Shown here: piece after piece, positions 19,936-30,577 of the stretch
How positions within the stretch are numbered: the first letter of the stretch is position 1
Layout of the letters: each line of letters opens with the position of its first letter
Assembly: GCF_000219915.2 (NCBI RefSeq)
Contig: NC_017964.1
Coordinates: 4,216,001-4,280,000, forward strand
Origin: Advenella kashmirensis WT001
GTDB lineage: Bacteria > Pseudomonadota > Gammaproteobacteria > Burkholderiales > Burkholderiaceae_B
DNA length: 64,000 bases
Direction of reading: 5' to 3'
Made by a program: the position numbers and the translations under genes
The notes under the pieces: generated by a model
The model's database searches: none
What the model saw: the letters and a program-made list of their open reading frames with translations, nothing else
Told to the model about the DNA's origin: nothing

Positions 19936-22524
19936 TTACAGGAACTCCTTGTTGGCCGCCTCAAGACCGGTATCGCTCGTAATGGTCTCGGTAACAAGAA
20001 AATACTGATGACTGATGCTGTTGGCGTAAATGGACAGCCCGTAAGAAATATCGGCGCATACATTGGCCAGTTGCTGATAAATCTGGTCGGCTGCAGGCGT
20101 TCCCACTGCAAAGCGCGCCAGATCAATCGCATCCATATCGCCCAGCGCCTTTTGCAGGATTTGCCTGCTTTGCGCCTCCTGGACACTGAATGCAGCGCTG
20201 TTATCCAGCAGGCTCTGGCACAGGTAGCGCAGTGAATAAGGATTGCTGCGGTCAAACACCAGCAGATACAGCACGGCCAGCATCTCTTCTTCGCGATGGT
20301 AGCGGGCGCGATAGGTCACGATACTGTAGGCGATTTCCAGCAGCGACTCGAGCATAATGGTTTTGTCATGCTCGCTCTGCTTGAGGAAAAACCCAAGCGT
20401 ATCGCTCATGCGACCCAGCTTTTCGATCAGACGGCCCAACAGCAGAAAGCTCCAGCCCTCATCACGCGTCATCTGTTCATGCGTAAAACCCGACAGGATC
20501 GAGCAACTGGCGAACAGTTCCTGCATGCGCTGCTGCACCACGGTCAGATCGAATTCGGTGGTACCCAGATAGGCGGGCATGTAGTTGACCACCCACCACA
20601 CATCCAGCGACAGCCTTTCCCGTATATTGAACGCACACTGATGCAGATAGTTCACATTATTGTTCAGCGCGCCGCTGAGCGATGAAGGCGCCAGCGATGC
20701 GCCCAGCTGATGACGAATGAAATTGATGTCATAGGTATCGTCATCGCCGATGGATTGCGCCGACGGCACAGGCAGTACATGCAGATCCGTTGCCAGCTTA
20801 TACAGCAACGTGATCAGTGTTTCCTTCTCGGTCACGCGTTCGGTCAGGTTGCGGATGATGGTGCGCAGCAGCAGTACCGACAGTTCGGCGCGGATGCCAT
20901 AGCGCCCCATCCAGAACAGATTCTCGCCAATGCGGGCCGGGGTGGTCGTATGCGCCGCCAGCAATTGTTCGAGCGTGAGCGGCTTGGCCTCAAACGCATC
21001 CGGTACACTGCGCACCCGGGCGCGAACCGGCGGCACGGTAACCTCCGTCGGCACGGCAGAACGGCCCGCTCGACAGACCCATAGGTCCTTGTTGATCTGC
21101 CGGTTGCGCGAAGACAATACCGGCGTATTGCTTTTGTCTTCGACCCGTACCACCCCGCCGGGCATGACCTGATAGGAACCATCATGGGTCAGAGTGGCGA
21201 ACACCCGCATGGTAAAGCGACGCATCTGCAGCTGCTGCGATTCAAGATCAATTTCCGGGATGCGGGCCAGCGGCATTACCTCATGCGCTACCAACGAACG
21301 CGGGCTGGTCTCCAGCCGCTGCAACAGCGCCTCGCGCTGCACCTGATTCAGATCTGGCACGTACTGCGGGCTGGCGCGCATCGATGAAAAACTGGATTTG
21401 AACATCAGCGAATCAAAGTGCTTGCGCGCATATTCCAGATTGGCCTCGTCGCCACACCACCAGCTGCGGATCGAATCCATCAGCAAGGGTTCGCCGCGCA
21501 GATGCTGGCAGATGCCGGGTAAAAATTCCAGCATGCCCGCAGATTCGAGTACGCCCGAGCCCAATGCATTGCACACCGTCACGTTGCCCTTGCGGATGGC
21601 CTGCAGCAGGCCAGGAATACCTGGATAGTCGCTGCCATACAGCTCCATCGGATCGCATTCGCTGTCTTCCAGGCGACGCAGCACCACGTGCACCCGCTGC
21701 AGGCCCCGCAGCGTCTTCAGATACAGCAGATCGTTGCGTACGGTCAGGTCCAGGCTCTCGGTAATCGGCACCCCCATTTGCCGGGCCAGGAAAACATGTT
21801 CGAAATATGCCGGATGTTTGGGGCCGGGCGAGAGCAGCACCGTAACCACGTTACCGTCTTCGACCGACATGCTCGATAGCAGGGTCTGGCGCAGCGCGCG
21901 GAAATAATCGGTTTGCGGGTGAACCCGCAACTGATTAAACAGTGCCGGCAACGCTGTACTCATGATCTGGCGATTCTGCAGGGCATAGCCTGCACCCAGC
22001 GGCCCCTGGGTCCGATCCTTCAGCACCCGCCACTGCCCCTGCGCATCGCGGGCAATATCAACCGCGTACATATGCAGGTGATTTTCGTGCGTATCCAGGG
22101 TATTGATACAAGGCCATAGAAAACCGCGCTGGCCGAATATGAGCGAAGGAGGCACCAGGCCCCGCCGAATCAATTGCTGCGGGCCGTAAATATCGCGCAG
22201 CGTGTCGTTGATCACCGCCGCGCGCTGGGCCACCGCCAGCTCGATGAAGTCCCATTCCTGCTCAGAAATCACATATGGAATAACACTGAGCGACTCCCAG
22301 GGCTCGGTACTGCCATCTTCGCTATAGGCATTGTAGATACTGCCGCGGTTCTGGATGTTTTCGGTGATGTATGCCAGAAAGCCCTTGAGATCAGCGGGAG
22401 CCAGATTCCTGAGCGCAGACAGCACAGACTCCCACTCCGGCGCCAGGTGCTGGGCCTGGTCACGCAGCTCGGAAAACGCTCCATCCGGGGAAGGACGCAG
22501 TAATTGATCAAGAGAAAAGTCCAT
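19936..22524 (-). CDS. Fused circularly permuted ATP-grasp and Alpha-E domain protein
   Basis: About 862 residues. Residues 1 to about 520 match the circularly permuted type 2 ATP-grasp fold (formerly DUF404/407): the region around QGPLGAGYALQNRQIMSTAL aligns with its neighbour at 23781-25214. From about residue 545 the Alpha-E (DUF403) domain begins (RIGENLFWMGRYGIRAELSV). Compared with the neighbour, the expected ligand-binding residues differ: VLEDNLRVPSG is replaced by VLKDRTQGPLG, and VKETHGAGGYGM by FKSSFSSMRAS, so this copy may lack ligase activity. ATG 22524 is chosen, with ATG 22557 and TTG 22566 as alternatives; none has a clear ribosome-binding site. It abuts the transglutaminase gene. 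Confidence 0.85.
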   Translation of the reverse strand: MDFSLDQLLRPSPDGAFSELRDQAQHLAPEWESVLSALRNLAPADLKGFLAYITENIQNRGSIYNAYSEDGSTEPWESLSVIPYVISEQEWDFIELAVAQRAAVINDTLRDIYGPQQLIRRGLVPPSLIFGQRGFLWPCINTLDTHENHLHMYAVDIARDAQGQWRVLKDRTQGPLGAGYALQNRQIMSTALPALFNQLRVHPQTDYFRALRQTLLSSMSVEDGNVVTVLLSPGPKHPAYFEHVFLARQMGVPITESLDLTVRNDLLYLKTLRGLQRVHVVLRRLEDSECDPMELYGSDYPGIPGLLQAIRKGNVTVCNALGSGVLESAGMLEFLPGICQHLRGEPLLMDSIRSWWCGDEANLEYARKHFDSLMFKSSFSSMRASPQYVPDLNQVQREALLQRLETSPRSLVAHEVMPLARIPEIDLESQQLQMRRFTMRVFATLTHDGSYQVMPGGVVRVEDKSNTPVLSSRNRQINKDLWVCRAGRSAVPTEVTVPPVRARVRSVPDAFEAKPLTLEQLLAAHTTTPARIGENLFWMGRYGIRAELSVLLLRTIIRNLTERVTEKETLITLLYKLATDLHVLPVPSAQSIGDDDTYDINFIRHQLGASLAPSSLSGALNNNVNYLHQCAFNIRERLSLDVWWVVNYMPAYLGTTEFDLTVVQQRMQELFASCSILSGFTHEQMTRDEGWSFLLLGRLIEKLGRMSDTLGFFLKQSEHDKTIMLESLLEIAYSIVTYRARYHREEEMLAVLYLLVFDRSNPYSLRYLCQSLLDNSAAFSVQEAQSRQILQKALGDMDAIDLARFAVGTPAADQIYQQLANVCADISYGLSIYANSISHQYFLVTETITSDTGLEAANKEFL

Positions 22525-22732
22525 GCAACCATTGATGATGACTTTACAATGAGTCATTGTACGCAATTTCGCCCAGACGCCTACCCCTTGTTTCGACTAA
22601 TCGGCGACAACGATGCACCTGCACCACACCCCGTGCCAGCTGGGACACACGCCCTGGCGCGCGTACTGCCGCAGCCGATTGCGCCCCGCCAGCGCCGTTG
22701 CATGTTCTTCAGGCCTGCAGCAGCCGATGATG

Positions 22733-23679
22733 CTATTGCACCGGCTGCCACAGGAAATCGTCATTGATACCCTGGCCGATCACCTCCATATTCTCCAGAT
22801 ACCTGGTCAGCCAGTCATGCAGACCCGCCTTGAAAATTTCATTGATCGTGGTATAGCGCAGGTCCGCATCCAGCCTTCCAGCCAGGCGCAGCGTTTCATC
22901 GGATTTGGCATTGCGTACTTTTTGCAAATGAGCCAGCAGCTCGCATGAGGAATGGGCCAATGAATGCGGCATGTCCGGATGCAACACAATCAGCTCGATC
23001 ACCCGCTTGGGGTCGACCGTTTCGCGAAACACCTGACGATAAATTTCCAGGCCGGAGAGCGAACGCAGCACCGCAGTCCAGTGATAGAGCTGGGTGACCA
23101 GCTTGCGCTTGTCGTCGGCCGCATTTTCCAGGTAGAAACGAATTTCCAGCATGCGCGCAGTATTGTCGGCGCGCTCCAGATAGGTGCCCAGCCGCATGAA
23201 ATTGTACGTTTCGTTGCGCAGCATGGTACCTTCCTGGGCGCCAACGTCTGCAGGGAACGAGTCTTGATCCATTCGAAGAACCGCGTCGGATTGCTGGCCA
23301 GCATCGGCGTCTTGAGCAGGCGGTTCATCTCCAGCCAGGTAGCATTGATGGTTTCCCATACTTCGGATGTCACAGTGCCGCGTATCGCCCGCACATTTTC
23401 CCGGGCCAACCGGATGCATGAAACGATGGACGAGGTGTAGTTCTTGCTGTTGACGACAAAATCGATCACCCGATCCGCGCTGATGGCGCCGCATTCTGCC
23501 TCATACTGTTCCAGCGTTTCCAGTGTCGCCAGCACACTGCGCCAGCTATAGTCCGAATGGTCTTCGTCATTGGTCATAAGGGTCGTCTGGTAACAGACCT
23601 CCAGCAGACGCACGGTATTTTCTGCCCGCTCCAGGTAACGGGACATCCAGTAAATATGATCGGCGGTACGACTTAACAT
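22733..23679 (-). CDS. Alpha-E domain-containing protein (one frame break)
   Basis: The restored product is 315 residues. It starts MLSRTADHIYWMSRYLERAE, the Alpha-E (formerly DUF403) hallmark with its conserved acidic residues in helices. The second half contains GTMLRNETYNFMRLGTYLERADNT, a repeat of the same helix pattern. One base is missing near 23240. It is a predicted partner of the circularly permuted ATP-grasp enzyme encoded just upstream (101 nt gap). The biochemical role is unknown. The domain also occurs fused in the next gene, so the locus holds two copies. Confidence 0.85.
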
Positions 23680-23780
23680 GATTCTTCCTTATTCTTGATT
23701 CGACGACAATGCGGTCTGCTGCAGCGCGACGGCGCGGTCAGCCAGACGGCATCCACCCGCTTTGCGTCCGGCCGGTGCTC

Positions 23781-25214
23781 CTAACCGCGCCGGTTGATGA
23801 CCCAGGTATCCTTGGTGCCGCCGCCCTGCGACGAGTTGACCACCAATGATCCCTCCTTCAATGCCACGCGGGTCAATCCACCCGCAGCCATGCGAATCGT
23901 CTTGCCGGATAGCACGAACGGCCGCAGATCCACATGACGTGGCGCGATGCCGGCCTCAACGAACGTCTGGCACGTGGACAACGCCAGCGTCGGCTGGGCA
24001 ATGTACTTGGCCGGGTCCTTTTTGATCAGCTGCTCGAACCTGGCCAGCTCATCGCGCGTGGCCGCCGGCCCCACGAGCATGCCGTAACCGCCGGCACCAT
24101 GCGTTTCCTTGACCACCAGTTCCTTCAAGTTGGCCAGCACATAGGCCTTATCCTCTTCATTGCGGCACATATAAGTGGGCACATTGCTCAGCAGCGGTTT
24201 TTCGCCCAGATAGAAGCGGATCATTTCCGACACATACGGGTACACCGACTTGTCGTCGGCGATACCGGTGCCGATGGCATTGCATAGCGTCAGGTTGCCC
24301 GCCTTGTACGCCCGCATTAGACCCGGCACGCCCAACGCCGAATCCTTGCGAAACACCTCGGGATCCAGAAAGTCATCGTCCAGGCGGCGATACATGACAT
24401 CGACGCGCTGCGGCCCCTGGGTGGTTCTCATGTAGACATAATCGTCCTTGACGAACAGGTCCTTGCCTTCGACCAGCTCCACGCCCATTTGCTGCGCCAG
24501 AAACGTATGCTCGAAGTATGCAGAGTTGTACATACCGGGCGTGAGCACCACAATGGTGGGTTTGTCGATGCCTTCAGGCGCCGACTCGATCAGGGTTTCA
24601 AGCAGCAGATCAGGATAATGCGCTATCGGTGTGACTTTGATTTTGCTGAAAAGGTCGGGGAACAGCCGCATCATCATCTTGCGGTTCTCCAGCATGTAGC
24701 TCACGCCGGACGGCACCCGCAGATTGTCTTCGAGCACATACAGCTCACCCTGACCGGCGCGCACGATGTCTATGCCCGCGATATGCGCATAGGTTTGATG
24801 CGGCACATCCAGACCGACCATCTCCGGGCGGTATTGCGTGTTATTGATGATCAGGTCGGCAGGAATGAGCCCGGCGCGAATCATGTCCTTGTCGTGGTAG
24901 ACATCATGCAGGAACATATTCAGGGCCCTGACGCGCTGCTCGACGCCGCGCTGCAAGGCGTTCCACTCTCGTTGCGGGAATACGCGGGGAATGATGTCAA
25001 ACGGAATGGTGCGCTCTGTGCCATCGCCGTCGCCCGATACCGAGAAGGTAATCCCCACCTGCTGAAACAGCGCCTCGGCTTCTTCGCGTTTGTTCAGCAG
25101 CAAATCGGCCTCCTGTCGCTCCAGCCACTTGAGGTATTCTTCATAGTGCTTGCGGGGGACCGGTTTCTTTTTCGCCTCTTCCAGCCATATCTCATTGTAA
25201 AACTTGGGAGCCAT
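23781..25214 (-). CDS. Circularly permuted ATP-grasp protein (predicted peptide ligase)
   Basis: 477 residues, starting MAPKFYNEIWLEEAKKKPVP after an AAAGGAAACAGG ribosome-binding region; the longer frame to 25283 is rejected. Family features in order: TIPFDIIPRVFPQREWNALQ, IVRAGQGELYVLEDNLRVPS, MMRLFPDLF, NAIGTGIADDKSVYPYV, LVVKETHGAGGYGMLVG (Gly-rich loop), and HVDLRPFVLSGKTIRMAAGG. These include the acidic and lysine residues expected for Mg-ATP binding. ATP-grasp enzymes join a carboxylate to an amine via acyl phosphate. Comparative genomics work on amidoligases (Iyer and colleagues, 2009) predicted a peptide-synthesising role for this class; the product is unknown. It is the first gene of the four-gene cluster. 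Confidence 0.88.
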   Translation of the reverse strand: MAPKFYNEIWLEEAKKKPVPRKHYEEYLKWLERQEADLLLNKREEAEALFQQVGITFSVSGDGDGTERTIPFDIIPRVFPQREWNALQRGVEQRVRALNMFLHDVYHDKDMIRAGLIPADLIINNTQYRPEMVGLDVPHQTYAHIAGIDIVRAGQGELYVLEDNLRVPSGVSYMLENRKMMMRLFPDLFSKIKVTPIAHYPDLLLETLIESAPEGIDKPTIVVLTPGMYNSAYFEHTFLAQQMGVELVEGKDLFVKDDYVYMRTTQGPQRVDVMYRRLDDDFLDPEVFRKDSALGVPGLMRAYKAGNLTLCNAIGTGIADDKSVYPYVSEMIRFYLGEKPLLSNVPTYMCRNEEDKAYVLANLKELVVKETHGAGGYGMLVGPAATRDELARFEQLIKKDPAKYIAQPTLALSTCQTFVEAGIAPRHVDLRPFVLSGKTIRMAAGGLTRVALKEGSLVVNSSQGGGTKDTWVINRRG

Positions 25215-25375
25215 ATACCTGTTTCCTTTGTTAACTGATTGCGCAGGATTGCCAAAGCAAAAGTGGTGCCACTTTCGGGCCACGCCAACTGGCGGCAGCG
25301 GCGCCAGGGTCTAGTGAGTCATGATGAACAGGGGAAAGTACGAATGGGACGAGACCTCCGTTAGTGTTAAATTTC

Positions 25376-25403
25376 CTTTAAGAAATTTTTTGACTTTAAG
25401 AAA
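25376..25403. repeat. Direct repeat CTTTAAGAAA x2, 18-bp period
   Basis: Identical 10-mers at 25376-25385 and 25394-25403 in an AT-rich block about 165 nt upstream of the ATP-grasp start. Repeats in such a position are often regulator sites; no matching regulator was identified. Confidence 0.5.
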
Positions 25404-25705
25404 GGATGGCAGTACGCTACCACAATTGAATGTTGAACGACCATTGCCCTTGCGGCTCACCCCGGTAACGTCGCTGGCCATTGCCGCTTGCCATTTAAGC
25501 GTGATAGCACCTCCCATTCAAAGCTGTGGTTAAAACGCGGTGCAAAGCACAGTAAAGCCCGGATTAAAGCAATGTTGAAGCTGTGCCAGCGTTCTGTTCA
25601 AACAGTTTTGGTTGAAAATTTCGTTCGCAATTATTTTTATGTTAACAATAGCATATAGGACAGAATCATCGTCAAGCTGCGCTACGTGAAGTTCGTTGGC
25701 ATTTA

Positions 25706-25734
25706 TTGACAGTTCAGGCTCTGTCGCCTGTATG
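25706..25734 (+). promoter_or_regulatory. Candidate sigma70 promoter for the ALDH7-type gene
   Basis: A consensus -35 box TTGACA (25706-25711) is followed after 17 nt by TGTATG (25729-25734), a moderate -10 box. It lies about 70 nt upstream of the aldehyde dehydrogenase start. Confidence 0.4.
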
Positions 25735-25800
25735 TGTGATCCGTGTGTCTATTGTTACCGTTATCTATCCCGGTTCTGCCGGCAAACAAGGAAACCGAAA

Positions 25801-27303
25801 ATGGATTCAGTCAAGGAATTATTCAGCGCGCTGGGCATCGCCCAGGAATCGGTCACCGGTGGTTCGCTGCCGGTCCACTCGCCGGTAGACGGTGCTCGCA
25901 TTGCCGATGTTCGGGAACATACGAAGCAGCAAACGAACCAGGCGATTGACCAGGCCGTTGCTGCCCAAAAGGCATGGCGCAATGTTCCGGCACCGCGCCG
26001 TGGCGAGCTGATCAGGCTGCTGGGTGAAGAGCTGCGTGAACACAAGGCGGCCCTGGGTCGTCTGGTGTCCGTCGAAGCCGGCAAGATCACCGCAGAGGGT
26101 GAAGGCGAAGTGCAGGAGATGATCGACATTTGTGATTTCGCGGTCGGCCTCTCGCGCCAGCTGTATGGCTTGACCATCGCATCGGAGCGCCCCGGCCACC
26201 GCATGATGGAGACCTGGCATCCGGTAGGTGTGGTCGGTGTGATCACCGCATTCAATTTCCCGGTGGCCGTATGGTCATGGAATACTGCCCTGGCGCTGGT
26301 ATGCGGCAACGCAGTCATCTGGAAGCCTTCGGAAAAAACCCCGCTCACGGCACTGGCAACCCAGGCCCTGTTTGAGCGCGCCTTAAGCGCTTTGGCGACG
26401 CACCGGCGCATCTGGCCCAGGTGGTGATCGGCCAGCGCGACGTGGGCCAGGTGCTGGTAGACAGCCCCAAGGTTGCCTGGTATCGGCCACCGGCTCGACC
26501 CGCATGGGTCGCGAGGTAGGACCACGCGTGGCAGCCCGTTTCGGCCGTAGCCTGCTGGAGCTGGGCGGCAACAATGCCATTATTGTCAGCCAGTCGGCTG
26601 ATCTGGATCTGGCGGTGCGCGGCATTCTTTTTGGCGCCATCGGCACCTGCGGCCAGCGTTGTACGTCCACCCGCCGCATTATCGCGCATCGCGATGTCGT
26701 GCAGGAGCTGACCGCCCGCCTGAAAAAAGCCTATGCATCGGCCACCATCGGCAGCCCGCTGGAAGCCGGCACGCTGGTCGGGCCGCTAATTGATCAGGCC
26801 GCCTTCGAGGCCATGCAAAATGCGCTGGGCCAGGCCACCGAACAGGGTGGCACGGTGACAGGGGCGAGCGCGCACTGCAAGAGCGCTTCCCCAATGCATT
26901 CTATGTCCGGCCGGCCATTGTCGAAATGCCCGGGCAGACAGACGTCGTGCGTCACGAAACATTCGCGCCCATTCTGTACATCATGAGCTATGACAGGTTC
27001 GAAGAGGCCATTGAGATGCAAAACGACGTACCACAGGGCCTGTCTTCTGCCGTTTTCACCACAGACTTGCGCGAGGCCGAGCAGTTCATGTCCGCATCGG
27101 GCTCCGATTGCGGTATTGCAAATGTGAACATCGGCACATCGGGTGCGGAAATCGGTGGCGCCTTTGGCGGAGAAAAAGAAACCGGCGGCGGCCGCGAATC
27201 AGGCTCAGACGCCTGGAAAGCCTATATGCGTCGCGCCACCAACACCGTAAACTATTCTCGTGAACTGCCGCTGGCTCAGGGTATCCGCTTCGGCGAAGAC
27301 TAA
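25801..27303 (+). CDS. amaB: ALDH7-type aldehyde dehydrogenase, probable L-aminoadipate-semialdehyde (P6C) dehydrogenase (three frame breaks)
   Basis: The restored product is 501 residues, normal for the family. The start is ATG 25801 with AAGGAAACC upstream. Features: [20 protein letters not shown] (oxyanion Asn), [15 protein letters not shown] (NAD site), [11 protein letters not shown] (general base Glu), [15 protein letters not shown] (catalytic Cys) and [20 protein letters not shown] near the C-terminus, a hallmark of antiquitin/ALDH7. Three single-base losses occur near 26391, 26475 and 26862. ALDH7 enzymes oxidise 2-aminoadipate 6-semialdehyde, in equilibrium with 1-piperideine-6-carboxylate, to 2-aminoadipate. 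The aminotransferase downstream fits the next step. The symbol follows the Pseudomonas putida name and is by family only. Confidence 0.82.
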
Positions 27304-27556
27304 GCACCAGCGCATACGATGGCAAATGCCAACTGCATTGCTGGCGTCCGGGTTTGAAGCCCGGTTTCCGGCAATGCGGCTTGCATGCCATGTTATGCCA
27401 CATGCAATAAGTGTCCCTCTGCCCTGCCGCTTTATGCTGTTGTCTTGCTGTTGCTTAGTTAAGCTGTTGTCAATTTCAGCCGACTGCTGAATCTGTCTGA
27501 CCGTTACGCTGTCCGAACATTACGGTTCGAAAATTACGTTTACCGCGAGCAATTTT

Positions 27557-28758
27557 ATGGCATTTACCTTCCGCTTTGCCGAACCCTTTGCACAGGTCAA
27601 GGGCTCTCCCATTCGTGAACTGTTCCGCTACCTGTCGCAACCGGGCATGATTTCTTTTGCGGGTGGCTACCCGGCGCCGGAGCTGTTCGACGAGGCTGGT
27701 CTGCAGACCTCATTACTTGCAGTGGCCCACAATTTAGGCACGACGCTGTCCTACGGTGCAACAGAGGGCTGGCCCGCACTGCGCGCGTCCTTTGCTCGCC
27801 TGACAACAGAGCGCGCAATTCCTACCCAGGCCGAGCAACTGATTGTCACCAGCGGCTCTCAACAAGGTTTTGAGCTGCTGTTGCGCGCTTCATCCAGCCT
27901 GGCGATAGGGTGGTCGTGGAACGACCCACGTATCCTGCGGCCCTTCAGGGATTACGGTTGGCTGGCGCAAACATTGTCACGATTGGCAGCGGCCCCCAGG
28001 GCCCCGATCTGGCTGAGCTGGACGACGTGTTGAGGCAACACCAGCCCAAGCTGCTTTACCTGGTGCCCACCTTTGCGAACCCGACAGGCGCCACCATGGA
28101 CTTGCAGGGCAGGCGCCGCTTGCTGGATCTGCTTGCCGGCACGTCCTGCGTCCTGATTGAAGACGACCCCTATGGCCAGTTGCGCTTTTGCGGAACGCCG
28201 GTGCCAACGCTTGCCCAATTGGCTCACGATACACCCGTGGCCGACCAGGTCGTGTATTTGTCCAGTCTGTCAAAAACCATCGCCCCGGGCCTGCGTCTGG
28301 GCTGGATGCGGGCGCATGCTGATATTCTGCGCAGATGTGTCCTGGCCAAGCAGGTTGATGACCTGTGCTCGGCGCCCTATTTACAGGCAGTGGCTGCCCA
28401 TTATCTGGATTCGGGACGCTATGAGATCCATTTGCCGAACATTGCCGCCTCCTATGGCGAACGCGCCCGCCTCATGATTGCGTCGCTGCGGCAGCACTTT
28501 GGCGAGAGTCTGACCCTGCTTGAGCCCGAAGGCGGCATGTTCCTTTGGGCACGCCTGCAGGACGGGCTGGATGCCGCCTCGCTGCTGCCACTGGCCATAC
28601 AGGAGAATGTAATGTTTGTGCCCGGCAGTGCTTTTTACGCAGCACAACCCGATCCGCAGGCCTTCAGACTGAGTTTTACCATGAGTACGCCCGAGCAGAT
28701 TATTCAGGGGTGCGAGCGCCTTTTCCGCGCCACGCAGCGGCTTGCGCAAGGGGCTTAA
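27557..28758 (+). CDS. PLP-dependent aminotransferase, 2-aminoadipate aminotransferase-like (one frame break)
   Basis: The restored product is 400 residues, fold type I, close to the LysN/MocR-catalytic-domain group. Features: MISFAGGYPAPELFD at the N-terminus, TSGSQQGFELLLR, then after a one-base loss near 27886 GDRVVVERPTYPAAL, VPTFANPTGATM, EDDPYGQLRF, and the PLP lysine in YLSSLSKTIAPGLRLGW. The GGY-PAPELF start and the FANPTG motif are usual in 2-aminoadipate transaminases. It likely converts 2-aminoadipate and 2-oxoglutarate to 2-oxoadipate and glutamate, following the ALDH7-type enzyme 253 nt upstream. Other aromatic or branched-chain substrates cannot be excluded. Confidence 0.8.
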
Positions 28759-28782
28759 GGTGCCGGCATGGCCGCCGGCGCC
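28759..28782. terminator. GC-rich inverted repeat after the aminotransferase (weak terminator candidate)
   Basis: GGTGCCGGC and GCCGGCGCC pair over 9 bp (one G-T wobble) with a 6-nt loop, immediately after the aminotransferase stop. No T-run follows on the plus strand, so termination efficiency is doubtful. The gene beyond is convergent. Confidence 0.35.
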
Positions 28783-28884
28783 GGTACACACCAGAATCAA
28801 GCCGTCAACACCCACCTCCAGCCGAAACCGCCGGCCGATAGAGGTGCGCAGGCATAGGCTGGCCGAGACTTTGCAGGCTCGCAG

Positions 28885-30577
28885 TCACGACCTTGAGGCT
28901 GCCTGATCGCTCTGATCGCTCACTGCCGGATCTGCCATGCCTGAGGACACCGGCGTCACACACGTGCCTGTGCTATCGGTAGCTTGCGGGTCCGGCACGG
29001 CATCGCTGCCTGCGGCAAACGTATCTTGTAACGGCGTCGGATGCCGATTCAGGTTAGCGTTCTGAGCAGAATCCGGCGTTGTCTGCAGGACTCCAGACAG
29101 TCGATGCACATCGACCTCGGTGGTGACTGGCTGCAATTCCGGCATGGTCTTGGCGGCCTTGGCCGACAAGCTCTGGAAACGGTCAACCTTGCCGGTCAGC
29201 CCTTGATTGCCGGCGAAACTACGCACGACGGCATTGTAATGCGTGCTCAGTGTGCCGATCGTGCCACCCAGTTTGCCAGATGCTCGGCAACGCGCGCCAC
29301 CTGGTTGTACACATCGCTGGCGCGTTCGCCGATAGCCTGCGCCTGCTCATTGCTGTCGGCCATCATCCACAAATACGACACGGTGCGCAGAATCGGCATC
29401 AATGTCGTATGTGATACCAGAATGACGCCGCGCTCATACCCATACTGAAAAATATTCTGGGTATGACGCAAAGCTTCGATATAGGCGCCTTCTATGGGCA
29501 TGAACATCAACACAAAGCCCGGGCTTTTCATGCCGGCCAGCGCGGTATAGTCCTTGGCCGCCAGCTGGTCAATATGCGTGCGCACCGCCCGCAGATGCGC
29601 GTCCAGAAACCCTGTCGCGCCGTTTCTTCGTTGGCATTCACAGCCTGCTCATAGGACACCAGCGACACTTTGCTGTCCAGCACAATGTTCTTGCCATCAG
29701 GCAAAAAGACAATGAAATCCGGGTAGTTGGCGCGGCCGTCCTCGCTGCGAAACAGCACCTGCGTATCAAAATGCGCGCCCTTGTGCAGGCCGGCCGCTTC
29801 CAGCGCGCTTTCCAGCTGCATTTCGCCCCAGTTGCCCAGGGCCTTCTTATCGCCCTTGAGCGCACGCGCCAGTGCCTGCGCATCATGGGTCATTTTCATG
29901 CCCATGTCCATCAACTGGCCGATCTGTGAGCGCAGCATGCTGTGCCCCTGCAGCGATTGATCGTGCACCTCGTTAACCCGTGTCTGAAATCGGTCGATCT
30001 GTTCACGCAGAGGCTGCAGCAGCCCTTCAATGGACTGGCGACTGTTGCGCGAGAAGGTTTGTTCCTTTTCCTCGAAGATGCGGGTCGCCAGATTACGGAA
30101 CTCCGTGCTCAATTGTTCGCGCGATGCGTCAAACTGTGCTCGCATGGCCTCCAGACTCTGCGTCTTGTACGCATAATCGGCTTGCAGGGAAATGTGCTGT
30201 TTTTCAAGTGTATTGCGCGCTGCTTCCAGCTCACGCACTTGCGCTTCGAACTGCGTCAGCCTGTCGCTGTGCTGCTCGTTCTGTTGCCGGGCATGGGCCA
30301 CATCACTGCGCGCCGCGGCCAGTTGAGCGGCGAGCTCATCCTTTTGCGTATCCAGCTCTCGATATTGCATCTGCAATTGTTCATGGCGATGCTGCTCCTG
30401 CTCCTGCAACCGGTCGCGCTCGGCCAGCAGATCTTCCAGGCCTGCTGCCCGCGCCCGGGCAGTGGCAAGCCGATAGTTCATGAACAGGGCGCACAGCAGC
30501 GCGCCCGCCACGGCGCCAGCGGCAACCAGCACCCACAGCAAGGGCAAGGCCTGCAAGGCTGCGACCACCTCATTCAT
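28885..30577 (-). CDS. rmuC: DNA recombination protein RmuC (two frame breaks)
   Basis: The restored product is 564 residues. The N-terminus (MNEVVAALQALPLLWVLVAA) is a single membrane anchor. A long coiled coil rich in Gln, Glu, Arg and Ala follows (about residues 45-190). The conserved RmuC core then appears: LKGDKKALGNWGEMQLESAL, GRANYPDFIVFLPDGKNIVL-DSKVSLVSYE (nuclease-fold DSK), GFVLMFMPIEGAYIEAL and VILVSHTTLMPILRTVSYLW. Single-base losses lie near 29610 and 29262. The protein limits inversion between short repeats in Escherichia coli. The tail beyond about residue 500 is low complexity. An alternative longer start at 30634 is not needed. Confidence 0.9.

Larger units (their letters stand above)
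25215..25800. other. Divergent intergenic region (ATP-grasp cluster / aldehyde dehydrogenase)
   Basis: About 590 nt separate two outward-facing genes. It contains a 10-bp direct repeat at 25376-25403 and a candidate plus-strand promoter at 25706-25734. The stretch 25600-25660 is AT-rich. No protein-coding gene is supported; the short frames here have no ribosome-binding site. Confidence 0.5.
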
